Shown piece by piece: positions 18,287 through 27,894 of a DNA stretch of 54,123 nucleotides. The translations under genes and the position numbers were made by a program. Numbering within the stretch: the first letter of the stretch is position 1; every line of letters starts with the position of its first letter. Source of the DNA: Thiotrichales bacterium. GTDB lineage: Bacteria; Pseudomonadota; Gammaproteobacteria; Beggiatoales; Beggiatoaceae. The stretch is from positions 175,433-229,555 of the forward strand of contig JADGDE010000007.1 of NCBI GenBank assembly GCA_016745035.1, read 5' to 3'. The notes under the pieces are model-generated. The model was not told where the DNA came from. It did not search any database and worked only from the letters and a program-made list of their open reading frames with translations.

Positions 18287-21200
18287 TCAAGCCAATTGTT
18301 CCAGCAGGTATTGCAACTCGGCGATTAGCTCATAAGACAAAGCAGGGTCTTGTGCCAAGGCGGGGTCGCGTCTGCCTTGTAGCAGGCTTTGAAGGTTAAG
18401 AACAAAGGTTTTGTCTGCTTCAGCCAGTTCAGGGTCTTGTAAGTATCCCGCCAACTGCGCCCCTATCTGCTGCTGTGCCGCTGAATCTTGGCTTTGCAAA
18501 GCCTGCAACAGCGCATGGCATAAACGCCCGCCACTGCTGTGATTCTCGCCACCATCGCGGCGATAGGCAAGATAAGCACCGACAGCCTTGGCTTTGGCTT
18601 TGGCGGCTTCTTCTGGGTGGTTTTCCGCTTGTTCTAAGTTGTGGAGAATCATCCATGTTTTCCACGGCTCTGCGGCATGGTCTAGCTCTTGTTTGCATTC
18701 AATCGCTCGGAGCAGTTCACGACGAGCTTCGCTGTGGCGTTGTAGTTTGATGAGTTCATCAGCGACATTGCTGCGAGCTAAACCTTCGTAACGATTATCG
18801 CCCAATTGTGTATAAATATCCGCAGCTTGACGATAAAAGGCAACCGCTTGTTCGGCACGGCCTTGCTCGCTATAGAGATTGCCTAATTCATTCAGGCTAG
18901 ATGCTTCACCAGCCCGATTGCCTTGTTTTATCTCTAGCTGCATAGACTGCCGATAAGCCTGTTCTGCCTGCGCCCACTGCTGCATCCCTTTATATACCAC
19001 CCCCGTTTGATGCCAAGCTATTGCCACGCTGCGGGTCTCTTGCAATTGGCTAAATAACTCCCGTGCATCAGCAAAGGCTTGCAGGGCTTGGGCATAATCT
19101 TTTTGTAACAGCCGCACTGTGCCCAGTTGACCTTTGCCTATCGCCACACCCCGTTTATCATCCCGTTTTTCACCCAATGCAATACGCTTTTCATACAAAT
19201 CTGCTGCTGTATCCAAATGCCCCAAATCCCTGTGGCAATCTGCGCTCTCGCTTAAACAAACAGCAGCCATACGCGCCGCCTCTTCACCCCCTGTTTCTGC
19301 CAGGGCTTGAAAGCGCTTCTGTGCCGCTTGCAAGGGTGCTAGTGCCTGCTGGGCAACACCGCCTTTATTGAGCACACGCCCCAATTTAAAATAAGCCACA
19401 GCCGTATCATAGGCAGCCCCGGCATAGGCCGTCTCTCCCGCTTGCAGACAAGCATCCAACAGGTTTTGCGCGGCGCTATAAGCCTGTTGCAAATCCCCTT
19501 GTTGCAACAAACGGTCAATCTGGCTGCTTGCTTGTAAGTAGTGGGCACGACTCCAAACCTCCGCTTGACTATCGAGCTGCTCTTTTGCCTCCTTGCGCAG
19601 TGCCACAGCGGCTGCCATCGCCTCGGGGCGGTGCAGGTTTTTCAGCAAAGTCTCCATGGCTGAAGCTATCTCAATCGCCCGTTGCGGACTCAGTGTCTCC
19701 GCTGCCAAGGCGGCACGGCTTTGTTGTAACAAGGCTTGCAAATTCGGCAGCTCCAGCAAGGTGAGATTGTAAGCTAATTCTGCATCTTTGCTTTGTTGTT
19801 GATAAAGAAACCCCAACAAAGCCTGCATCGCCTCGGTATGGCGCTGTTGATAGGTTTGTAACTTGGCAGCAGCTAAGCCACGGCGCAGATACAGCGGCAA
19901 CACCGGGTCTAAGTGCAGATGTCCATAGCCAGCATCTTCGCCTAAGCCGACTTCAATCAGGGCTTGGAATAAGTGGGGAATTGTTTCCATATCATCTTGA
20001 GGAATCTTTAAAACATAGTCCAAGGTCTGCATATGTACCCCGCCCTCAAACACCGCCAAGCCCTCACACAAGCCGCGCAACTCCTCCGGCAAACGCCGCA
20101 AAGACAATTCCAAACTGGCATACAAGGAGTTCTCACGCTCACCGGGGTATTGCTTATCCATCTGCGCCAACACCGCCTCGGCTTCGTTGGTGACTTTGTC
20201 TATCCCCTGCCGTGCCAATTCCGGCGCTAATAAGACCAAAGCCCGGGCATGGGCGTGTAAGCTGTCCACCAATTTGAGTAAATCTTTCCGCGCCCTCTCG
20301 TGGTCTTTACTGTCTGGTGTCGGCAAGGGCAAGCCTTTTTGCGCTAAAACCCGCGCCAATAAGTCCAGCGCATCGGCATGGCTTAGCGCCCCCAGTTGTA
20401 CGGTGTTGTTGGCAAAGGGCGCGGGCAGTTGTTCGCGGGAGGTGAATAAAACCCGGCTGTGGCTGGCAGCGTTGAGGCATTCGGTAGCCAAAGCTGACAG
20501 GTTTTCAAAACCTGTCAGGTTTAATAGCGACTCGCAATTATCAAAGACGATTAAACAAGGCGCATCTGCCAAGGCGCGTTGCACTTGCTGCAAGCTCTCG
20601 GCATCGCTTTGTTCTGCCACCGACCAATTGGGCAATAATTGCCGCCCCAGCACATCGAGCAGTGCCCGTTGGCTGTGGATATGCTCGACACTGACAAAGG
20701 CCGCCCGTTGTACCCGTCGGCTTTGTACAAACCAACGTGCCAGCTCAGCGGCCAAGGTGGTTTTACCCGCGCCACCAATGCCACGCAAAACGGCATAAGG
20801 CTGGGTTAATAACAAACGCTCCAGCGCCAATAACTCACGGCTACGACCGATAAATTGATGCGCTGGGGTCTCGGGCAAGTCTCCGAGGCTAAGGCGCTGT
20901 TGCTGAGCTGCCAAGTGGCGCATACGCTCACTGGGCAAGGTCTTAAATAACAAGGGGTCGAGCTGTTCTTGATACAACACCGGCACAAACCAATCTTGCA
21001 AGCGCAACTCGCCCGCACCGCTGAGATAGCCGCGCACCGAATCACCATACAAGGCTTGTTGCCCCGCCAACATCGCCGAGCCAACCCGCTTGCCCTTTGC
21101 CAAGCTTTGGTAAAAAGCCATGACAAAACGCCGCGCAGTTTCGACCCAAACGCTGTGGCTCATCGCCACCACCGAACTCACGCCTTTTTGCAACAATGAC

Positions 21201-22621
21201 CCCGCCACCGAGGCATCAATTTTTTCCTCGCTTTGTGCTGTTTGACAAGCTTCGAGAAACACCAAGGGGATGCGGTGTTGGTTTAAGGTCGCCGCCAGTT
21301 CATCGGCATAGACCAAGGCAGTGCGGCGCTGTTGTAATTTATCGCTATCGGCAGGCTCTTCAAAACACAAAGCCCCCAAGCCTTTGCGGCGGTCATAAAC
21401 CCCGTGGCCATCAAAATGCAGCACATGAAAAGGCTTGCCTTGCGCGTGCGCTGTTTGTAGCGCTGCTTGCATGGCGGGGAAGGTCGGCGGGCTGAGCACC
21501 GTTAGCTCTGCCAAGCCGCCCAAGCTGGCAAGCGCCTCTGATAAAGGCAAGGCACTGACGCGGTGGTCGATGTAGCCCGTGCCTTCTTGTTCGGGGCGCG
21601 GGCTGAGCAGCAAGACGCGGATAGGCAAGTCTAGCTGTAGCTGCGCCCGTTTTTCGGCATTGGGCAAACGGCGGTGCACATGCGCAGGTTTTGCGCCTTG
21701 GAATAACCAGCCATTGTCATCGCGCAATAATTCCCACGGCAAGGCCAATAATTCGGTGGCGGCGATGTCGGTTTCGGCTTGCTCGTCCTCGCTCGCCCCC
21801 TCTAGGGCTGTGCTATCGACTTCGATAGAAAAGCGTTTCTCACCGCTGTCTTGTTGCCACAAGCCCGCTACCTTGCGCACCTTTTCGCTCGGCAAAGCCG
21901 CTTGTTGTAAGCTCTCGCCCCAACGTGGTAACTGCGCCTCAATCACCTCACCTCGGTCTTTGAACACGCCCACAGGCCAGCTCAAATATTGCTCTAAATA
22001 CCAGCTTAAATCCGAGGCCTCGATAGCGCCCAAGGGGGCAATAAAGCGAAAACGTGGGCTGCTAACGCTGGGGCTGCCATCGGCGGGGTGATAAAGCAGC
22101 TCGGCGCTGGCGCTGTAGCGCAGTGAGTTATCCTCTTGTCGGCTTTCTTTTGGCTCGTAGAGTTTGAGTAATAACTCGGCGAGGGGTTTTTCTCTGACTT
22201 CGGTGGCTTGGTGTAGGCCATCGGCTTTTTGTTTGCCTAAGGCAGCCAGTAAATCGGGGAGAATGAGGTCGATGGGTTTGCTGGGGTCAAAGGGCAAGAT
22301 AAGCAATTCTTTACCAATTAAGCGCTTGGCGGTGTTGTGTTCAACTTCAGGAAAACACAGCGGAATGATGGTTTTTCCGTGTTCTTTTGCCCAATCAATT
22401 TCATCAAAGACCCAATCGGATTTAATGCTGTTTGGACTCAAGACCACCAAGATATACTCGGCGGCAAGGATATTGTTTTTAATCTCCTCGCTCAGCGCCA
22501 TCCCTGCGCTCAACTCGCGGCTATCGACCCATGTGCCGATACCCTGTTGCTCTAAAGCTTCGCGCAAGGTTTTTATAAAAACGTTATCTTTACTGGCGTG
22601 AGAAATAAAAACTTGAGTCAT
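18287..22621 (-). CDS. TIR-CHAT-NTPase-TPR protein, candidate defence/cell-suicide sensor
   Basis: 1444 residues. Residues 1-130 are a TIR domain (VFISHASKDN, WVDSRELSAG, SDWVFDEIDWA with Glu74 at the position of the NADase glutamate). A linker leads to a CHAT caspase-like protease at about 330-550 with catalytic His406 (HFDGHGVYD) and Cys459 (FLEACQTAQ). A STAND-type NTPase follows (GRSRELLALE; Walker A GIGGAGKTT at 614-622; Walker B LIVFDN with Asp694). The last 500 residues are TPR-like helical repeats, including YSEQGRAEQAVAFYRQA, which act as sensor. One chain thus carries two possible effectors. The start follows GGAAA; a short membrane peptide lies upstream. It is probably cytosolic and triggered by ligand binding to the TPRs. 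Antiphage function is inference. Confidence 0.9.
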   Translation of the reverse strand: MTQVFISHASKDNVFIKTLREALEQQGIGTWVDSRELSAGMALSEEIKNNILAAEYILVVLSPNSIKSDWVFDEIDWAKEHGKTIIPLCFPEVEHNTAKRLIGKELLILPFDPSKPIDLILPDLLAALGKQKADGLHQATEVREKPLAELLLKLYEPKESRQEDNSLRYSASAELLYHPADGSPSVSSPRFRFIAPLGAIEASDLSWYLEQYLSWPVGVFKDRGEVIEAQLPRWGESLQQAALPSEKVRKVAGLWQQDSGEKRFSIEVDSTALEGASEDEQAETDIAATELLALPWELLRDDNGWLFQGAKPAHVHRRLPNAEKRAQLQLDLPIRVLLLSPRPEQEGTGYIDHRVSALPLSEALASLGGLAELTVLSPPTFPAMQAALQTAHAQGKPFHVLHFDGHGVYDRRKGLGALCFEEPADSDKLQQRRTALVYADELAATLNQHRIPLVFLEACQTAQSEEKIDASVAGSLLQKGVSSVVAMSHSVWVETARRFVMAFYQSLAKGKRVGSAMLAGQQALYGDSVRGYLSGAGELRLQDWFVPVLYQEQLDPLLFKTLPSERMRHLAAQQQRLSLGDLPETPAHQFIGRSRELLALERLLLTQPYAVLRGIGGAGKTTLAAELARWFVQSRRVQRAAFVSVEHIHSQRALLDVLGRQLLPNWSVAEQSDAESLQQVQRALADAPCLIVFDNCESLLNLTGFENLSALATECLNAASHSRVLFTSREQLPAPFANNTVQLGALSHADALDLLARVLAQKGLPLPTPDSKDHERARKDLLKLVDSLHAHARALVLLAPELARQGIDKVTNEAEAVLAQMDKQYPGERENSLYASLELSLRRLPEELRGLCEGLAVFEGGVHMQTLDYVLKIPQDDMETIPHLFQALIEVGLGEDAGYGHLHLDPVLPLYLRRGLAAAKLQTYQQRHTEAMQALLGFLYQQQSKDAELAYNLTLLELPNLQALLQQSRAALAAETLSPQRAIEIASAMETLLKNLHRPEAMAAAVALRKEAKEQLDSQAEVWSRAHYLQASSQIDRLLQQGDLQQAYSAAQNLLDACLQAGETAYAGAAYDTAVAYFKLGRVLNKGGVAQQALAPLQAAQKRFQALAETGGEEAARMAAVCLSESADCHRDLGHLDTAADLYEKRIALGEKRDDKRGVAIGKGQLGTVRLLQKDYAQALQAFADARELFSQLQETRSVAIAWHQTGVVYKGMQQWAQAEQAYRQSMQLEIKQGNRAGEASSLNELGNLYSEQGRAEQAVAFYRQAADIYTQLGDNRYEGLARSNVADELIKLQRHSEARRELLRAIECKQELDHAAEPWKTWMILHNLEQAENHPEEAAKAKAKAVGAYLAYRRDGGENHSSGGRLCHALLQALQSQDSAAQQQIGAQLAGYLQDPELAEADKTFVLNLQSLLQGRRDPALAQDPALSYELIAELQYLLEQLA
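20494..20518. repeat. Perfect 25-bp palindrome inside the TIR-CHAT gene
   Basis: Two 12-base arms CTGACAGGTTTT / AAAACCTGTCAG flank one central base. It lies in frame within the coding sequence and encodes the LTGFENLS stretch just after Walker B. A perfect palindrome of this length is not explained by codon choice and looks like a short palindromic repeat that inserted without breaking the frame. Confidence 0.75.
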
Positions 22622-22739
22622 GGCAATGTTTCCAAATATTTATGCTGTGTTGCATTGTTACATGCGGTATATCAACACATCAACTTTGCTTTAACGCATT
22701 AATATCAGAGTCGCTAATTTCTCCCAGCAGCTACGGCAT

Positions 22740-22853
22740 TCAAATACGTCCCCGCTTCATAAAAGCTATCAACGAAATCCCTATTCCCAGAGCTGTAAAT
22801 AGGGTAGAGACTAAGGCACTATAGAGCAATAAAGAAGCTAATTGCTTGTTCAT
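22740..22853 (-). CDS. Small single-pass membrane peptide (37 aa)
   Basis: An ATG at 22853 is preceded by AGGTG seven bases upstream on the minus strand, a good ribosome site, and the frame encodes MNKQLASLLLYSALVSTL followed by FTALGIGISLIAFMKRGRI and a TGA. The peptide has a Lys near the start, a hydrophobic span of about 25 residues and a KRGR basic end, which is typical of small one-helix membrane proteins. It lies 118 bp upstream of the TIR-CHAT gene on the same strand and could share its transcript. I do not recognise a family. It could be a free-standing small protein or a membrane partner of the large gene. Confidence 0.5.
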   Translation of the reverse strand: MNKQLASLLLYSALVSTLFTALGIGISLIAFMKRGRI

Positions 22854-23129
22854 AAATCACCTGGGTTTTTAAAAAATCGACGAATGATAAATAAGAAATA
22901 TAAGCCTTTTATAATAAAGGTTTACATGGGCTTGTCTATCAATAGGCTACGCTGTTTGGTTTTTTTTTAGCAATGCCTTTATGGGTGAAAAATTTGCTTT
23001 CCAAGTTCGGTTATTTTAGGGTGGAAGCGTGAAAACAAGTTGATAAAAGAATACACAGCAATAAGTGTGATAAAAAACAAAAAAATATGACTTGAATTGG
23101 GGCTTGAACTGCGTTTTGGAGGTGAATGG

Positions 23130-26100
23130 ATGTCAATGAAAAAAATACTTATTTACAGTTATATTTTACTGGGTATCGGCATTATCGCCCTAGCGGGTCT
23201 CAGTGTGTTATTACATCAAAATCAAATTCAACTGGATCAAAAACAAGCCCAGCAACGCCAGTCGTATTTACTTGCCGATGAGCTAAGACAAAGCTCTGAT
23301 GATTTAACCCGTTTTGCCCGTACCTATGTGCTTACACAAGATCCCAAATATGAGCAAATGTATTGGGATGTGTTAGCGATTCGTAAAGGCAATAAACCTC
23401 GCCCACAAGATTACCATCGTATTTATTGGGATTTTGTTCTAAAACTTGGCGATACACCGCGCCCAGAGACCCAATCCATTGCCTTAGAGCAATTGATGCT
23501 AGAAGAGGGCTTTAGCACAGCAGAATTTAATAAACTCCATGAAGCCCAAAAAAATTCAGATAATTTGGTCAAAACGGAAACCATTGCTATGAATGCCATC
23601 AAAGGTTTATATGATAATGGGCAAGGGGTCTACGATAAAAAAGCCGAACCAAATTCTAAATTAGCCATCGATTTAATGCATGGCGAGGCGTATCACCGCT
23701 ATAAAAAAGACATCATGCAACCTTTAGATGAATTTTTTCAATTGTTTGAAAAGCGTACCGCAGATGAAGTCGCTTTTTATAAACACAGGGCTGAGCAATT
23801 GATGTTTATCACGCAAGTGTTAGTCTTTTCTTTGCTGCTGGTCTTAATTACTCTCGCCTTTTTTGTCATCCGCTATATTCTCCGAGAAATTGGTGGCGAA
23901 CCGCGTGAAATTGCCGCGATTGCGAATAAATTAGCACAGGGTCAATTGGATATTGCCAGCAACACAAATCAGCACCATAGCGGTGTCTACGCTGAAATTT
24001 ATCAAATGAGTCAAACTTTTAAAGTCTTGCTCACCGATACCCGCGATAATTTAAGCCGCCTAGCGGAAGGCGAGCATCGCTTAAGTTTTCAGCGTGATTT
24101 TGTCGGTGAATTTGCCCTGATCAAAACCTCTTTGGAAAATACCGCCGGGAAACTTGCCAGTGCCACCAATGAAAATGCTTATCAAAATTGGCTCAAAACC
24201 GGACAAGCTGAATTGCATGAGCATTTACGCGGTGAAAAAAATATTCAGGTATTAGCAGAGGAAGTGATCAATTTCCTCACGCCTTATTTGGGGGCGCAAG
24301 TCGGGGCGTTTTATTTATTTGAAGCGGCAACAACTGAACAAAATAAACACCCCGATAGGGTGCGTATGATTGCCAGCCATGCCTATAGCCATAGAAAACA
24401 AGAAAAATATTGTTTTGAATTGGGGGAAGGCTTGGTTGGACAAGCGGCGTATGAGCGCAAACTGTTCATTGTGCCAGCGACTGATCCGGGATTTATGCAA
24501 ATTAACTCCGGTTTGGGTAGCAGTCAGCAAGTGAGTTTATTACTTGCACCGTTTATTTATGAAAATCAATTAAAAGGCGTGATAGAAATCGCCAGTTTCG
24601 ATCCTTTTGATGCTAAAAAACAAGCTTTTATTGAGCAAGCCATGTCCAGTGTGGCTATTGCGGTGCATACTTCAAATGCACGCGAGGAAATGCAATATTT
24701 ATTAGAGCAAAGCCAGCAACAAGCCGAGGAATTAGAGGTCAATCAAGAAGAGTTGCAAGTGATTAATAACACCCTCGAAGAGCGTGGCAAAGAATTAGAA
24801 AAACAACGTTATTCGGTGGAATTACAAAATAAAGAGCTGGCAAAAGCGCAAACTGAAATTGAAGCTAAGGCTTCAGAACTTAGCGAAGCCAACCGTTATA
24901 AATCGGAATTCCTTGCTAATATGTCGCATGAATTACGCACGCCGCTCAATAGCTTATTAATTTTGTCTAATTTATTGATTAAAAACAAACAGGGAAATTT
25001 AGAACAAGAGCAAGTTGAGTATGCTGAAACCATCCATCATGCTGGACAAGAATTATTACAATTAATTAACGATATTCTGGATTTATCCAAAGTTGAGGCC
25101 GGTAAAATTGAATTAAATGCAGAGCCAATCGGCATTAAATCGATGACTGATGCCCTACGGCGTAAATTTACCCCGATTGCCGAAGAAAAAGGCGTTCGCT
25201 TTGATATGCTCATTGAGACAGATTTCCCAGAGGCTATCAGCACCGATGTACAGCGTTTACGACAAATCCTCAATAACTTACTCAGTAATGCCCTCAAATT
25301 TACCAGCGAGGGACAGGTAAAATTACACTTACACCGCCAAGCTGAACAACTGCATTTTTCTGTCTCAGATACAGGGATTGGTATTGCCGCAGACAAGCAA
25401 CATTTGATTTTTAATGCTTTTCAACAAGCCGATGGCACAACCAGTCGTCGTTATGGAGGCACAGGCTTAGGTTTATCAATTTCTAAGCAATTAGCCCAAC
25501 TCATGGGCGGTGATATTTTGCTTGAAAGTAAAGAGGGGCAAGGCAGCTGTTTTACTTATTACTTGCCCCAAAATGTGCAAAGCCAAATGAAAACGCCAGT
25601 AGCACCGCCAAAGAGCAAACCAAAGGCAAGTGCCGTGGTTAAAGATAAAATATTGCTCTTGGCTCGCAATCAACAATTGATAGATAACGCCTTGCCTCTA
25701 TTACAAAAACGGGGCTTTGATTGTATTGTGACTGATGATGCCCCCTCAGTTTTTGGGTTGACCAAAGGCTTGAAACCCAAAGGGCTGATTTTTTCTGATT
25801 GTTTAAGTACCGACTTAAACGACATTCCGCCGCAACTCCAATCAAATCAGCTCACCGCAGAGTTACCTTGTTTATTTTTACATGGACAATATGCCCGCAG
25901 TCATGGTCAAAAAATTCAACACTTAAATGCCTTAAGTGCTTTGGAATTAGAAGGGAAACCGTTATTGATTTTGACCAAAGACGAGGAGTTTGAGCAACTA
26001 TTGCCTAATATTGAACTGGATTGGCAACAATATCATCCTGAAAGCAACTTCAAATTACATAAACAACAATCCGTTTTAATCGATTTGAGCAGTATTGATA

Positions 26101-26705
26101 TGGACGATTTATTGGCAGAACAGCCCAAGCGGGCTTGGTGTCAAGTTGCCGTATTATTTTATGCTGGTGAACAAAGCCATATCAGCAATCAAGCTTATGA
26201 GACCTATATGGATTATTGTTGGCAGGCGCAAGCACAGGCCTTGAGTGAGTTTGTGACACAATTGCATCCTCAGGATTTTGAGATAAAAACACATCGACAC
26301 CAGCACGATAAACAGGCTATTTTTCAAGATAAAACCCTCTTGATTGTGGATGATGATACCCGTAATAGCTATGCCTTAAAATCGGCTTTTGCCAACAAAG
26401 GTATGGAAATCCTTATTGCCAATAATGGTCAAGAAGCTTTAGAACAATTGGAAAACAATGCGCACATTGACTTGGTATTAATGGATATTATGATGCCAAT
26501 TATGAATGGTTATCAAGCCATGCAATTGATGCGACAACAAGCACGTTGGCAAGATTTGCCGATTATCGCCCTCACTGCCAAAGCCATGCGAGAAGATAAA
26601 CAAAAATGCATTGATGCGGGCGCAAATGATTATTTACCCAAACCTGTGGATATTGATACCCTGCTAAATATGATGCGCATTCACCTTTATCCTCGATTAG
26701 GCTAA
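23130..26705 (+). CDS. Hybrid sensor histidine kinase/response regulator with GAF domain
   Basis: 1191 residues from the ATG at 23130, which GGAGGTG precedes. Membrane helices at about 5-28 and 222-248 bracket a roughly 190-residue periplasmic helical sensor; a HAMP-like linker (REIGGEPREIAAIANKLAQGQ) follows, then a GAF domain (about 360-510), a coiled coil, HisKA with His600 (FLANMSHELRTPLNS), HATPase (NNLLSNALKF, DTGIGIA, GGTGLGLSISKQLA), a degenerate receiver-like middle, and a C-terminal receiver (LLIVDDDTRN, LVLMDIMMP, TAKAM, KPVD). It is a phosphorelay kinase of the inner membrane. No output regulator is adjacent, so its partner is elsewhere. Confidence 0.92.
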   Translation: MSMKKILIYSYILLGIGIIALAGLSVLLHQNQIQLDQKQAQQRQSYLLADELRQSSDDLTRFARTYVLTQDPKYEQMYWDVLAIRKGNKPRPQDYHRIYWDFVLKLGDTPRPETQSIALEQLMLEEGFSTAEFNKLHEAQKNSDNLVKTETIAMNAIKGLYDNGQGVYDKKAEPNSKLAIDLMHGEAYHRYKKDIMQPLDEFFQLFEKRTADEVAFYKHRAEQLMFITQVLVFSLLLVLITLAFFVIRYILREIGGEPREIAAIANKLAQGQLDIASNTNQHHSGVYAEIYQMSQTFKVLLTDTRDNLSRLAEGEHRLSFQRDFVGEFALIKTSLENTAGKLASATNENAYQNWLKTGQAELHEHLRGEKNIQVLAEEVINFLTPYLGAQVGAFYLFEAATTEQNKHPDRVRMIASHAYSHRKQEKYCFELGEGLVGQAAYERKLFIVPATDPGFMQINSGLGSSQQVSLLLAPFIYENQLKGVIEIASFDPFDAKKQAFIEQAMSSVAIAVHTSNAREEMQYLLEQSQQQAEELEVNQEELQVINNTLEERGKELEKQRYSVELQNKELAKAQTEIEAKASELSEANRYKSEFLANMSHELRTPLNSLLILSNLLIKNKQGNLEQEQVEYAETIHHAGQELLQLINDILDLSKVEAGKIELNAEPIGIKSMTDALRRKFTPIAEEKGVRFDMLIETDFPEAISTDVQRLRQILNNLLSNALKFTSEGQVKLHLHRQAEQLHFSVSDTGIGIAADKQHLIFNAFQQADGTTSRRYGGTGLGLSISKQLAQLMGGDILLESKEGQGSCFTYYLPQNVQSQMKTPVAPPKSKPKASAVVKDKILLLARNQQLIDNALPLLQKRGFDCIVTDDAPSVFGLTKGLKPKGLIFSDCLSTDLNDIPPQLQSNQLTAELPCLFLHGQYARSHGQKIQHLNALSALELEGKPLLILTKDEEFEQLLPNIELDWQQYHPESNFKLHKQQSVLIDLSSIDMDDLLAEQPKRAWCQVAVLFYAGEQSHISNQAYETYMDYCWQAQAQALSEFVTQLHPQDFEIKTHRHQHDKQAIFQDKTLLIVDDDTRNSYALKSAFANKGMEILIANNGQEALEQLENNAHIDLVLMDIMMPIMNGYQAMQLMRQQARWQDLPIIALTAKAMREDKQKCIDAGANDYLPKPVDIDTLLNMMRIHLYPRLG

Positions 26706-26768
26706 GATAGCCCAGATTTTAAACATGTTTTATCAGCTTAATCTAAGCGCTTGGCGCTGAGGCACACT

Positions 26769-27833
26769 ATGGATGATCAAAATCAACGACCGGTATTATT
26801 TATGGCAGGTGGCACAGGTGGGCATGTGTTCCCTGCACTTGCTTGTGCATCTGCTCTGCAGATGCGCGGCATTCCGGTTCACTGGTTAGGCACACTCAAT
26901 GGACTTGAGGCGAAAGTGATTCCTCAAGCGGGGATTAATATCAGCTATATCAATGTCACCGGCTTACGTGGTAAAGGCATCTTTACCCGTCTACTTGCGC
27001 CTTTTCGTTTATTACAAGCGGTGTATCAAGCCGCGTGGATTATGTGGCAGTTTAAACCCCGTGCTGTTCTTGGCATGGGCGGTTTTGCCAGTGGCCCTGG
27101 CGGTTTGGTGGCGTGGCTATTTGGTATCCCTTTATATATCCACGAACAAAATGCTAAACCTGGGCTGACAAATCGAATTTTATCGAAGTTTTCTGAACAA
27201 GTGATGCAAGCATTTCCCAATACCTTTCCCGAAAAAACCAATGCCTTGACCACAGGTAACCCGTTGCGCTTTGATATTATTCAATTGCCGAAAGTACACC
27301 AACGCCATACCCCCTTGCGTTTATTAGTGGTCGGCGGCAGTTTAGGAGCGAAGGTATTTAATGACACCTTGCCTGAAAGCTTAAAACAACTGGATTTTGA
27401 GCTACAACTTTGGCATCAAACCGGGCGACACAGTAGCACTGAACGTCGCGAGGGGGATATTGGCGCACAAGATCGGATTGAGCCATTTATCAACGATATG
27501 TCTGCCGCTTACGAGTGGGCGGATTTAGTCATTTGCCGTGCTGGTGCAATGACCGTGAGCGAACTGGCTCAAGTGGGTTTACCCTCGGTTTTGATTCCTT
27601 ACCCTCATGCGGTCGATGATCATCAAACCTACAATGCCGCTTATTTAGTTGATGCGGGTGCGGCGGTTTTATTACCACAAACCGAGTTAAATGCAGAAAA
27701 ACTCGCTGAAATTCTCAATGAATTGGGTAACGATGCTGAACGTTTAGCGACCATGTCAAAAGCCGCTCATAGTTGCGCGCGCCCAGAGGCGGTGGATAAG
27801 GTGGTGGAAGTCTGTTTAAGTCGGGATGATTAA
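26769..27833 (+). CDS. murG: MurG, lipid II-forming GlcNAc transferase
   Basis: 354 residues, family length. The N-terminal MAGGTGGHVFPALA loop, GMGGFASGPGG, HEQNAKPGLTNRIL, VGGSLGAKVFND, CRAGAMTVSELA and HAVDDHQTYNA are all signature blocks. It transfers GlcNAc from UDP-GlcNAc to lipid I at the cytosolic face of the inner membrane. The start ATG at 26769 is chosen from the family N-terminus; GAGG lies upstream. It is not surrounded by mraY, ftsW or murC as in most gammaproteobacteria but stands alone between a histidine kinase and a convergent lipoprotein gene. Confidence 0.95.
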   Translation: MDDQNQRPVLFMAGGTGGHVFPALACASALQMRGIPVHWLGTLNGLEAKVIPQAGINISYINVTGLRGKGIFTRLLAPFRLLQAVYQAAWIMWQFKPRAVLGMGGFASGPGGLVAWLFGIPLYIHEQNAKPGLTNRILSKFSEQVMQAFPNTFPEKTNALTTGNPLRFDIIQLPKVHQRHTPLRLLVVGGSLGAKVFNDTLPESLKQLDFELQLWHQTGRHSSTERREGDIGAQDRIEPFINDMSAAYEWADLVICRAGAMTVSELAQVGLPSVLIPYPHAVDDHQTYNAAYLVDAGAAVLLPQTELNAEKLAEILNELGNDAERLATMSKAAHSCARPEAVDKVVEVCLSRDD

Positions 27834-27849
27834 CGGATGTGATACAAAG

Positions 27850-27884
27850 GCGGTTTTCTGTGCCTTAATGGCTCAGAAAACCGC
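27850..27884. terminator. Bidirectional terminator between murG and CAP lipoprotein gene
   Basis: An 11-base stem GCGGTTTTCTG / CAGAAAACCGC encloses a 13-base loop. It falls between the ends of two convergent genes, 16 bp after murG and 11 bp from the stop of the minus-strand gene. The U-tract is weak (TTGTT on the plus side), so efficiency is uncertain. Confidence 0.65.
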
Positions 27885-27894
27885 TTGTTCCACG

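Noticed and set aside
20187..20798. 203-residue plus-strand open frame opposite the TIR-CHAT gene
   Set aside because: It is Ser/Lys/Ala-rich with no recognisable motif and lies antisense to the NTPase domain, which is clearly real.
23097..23129. Upstream TTG start for the histidine kinase
   Set aside because: The ATG at 23130 has a strong GGAGGTG site and begins directly before the first membrane helix; the extension adds charged residues.
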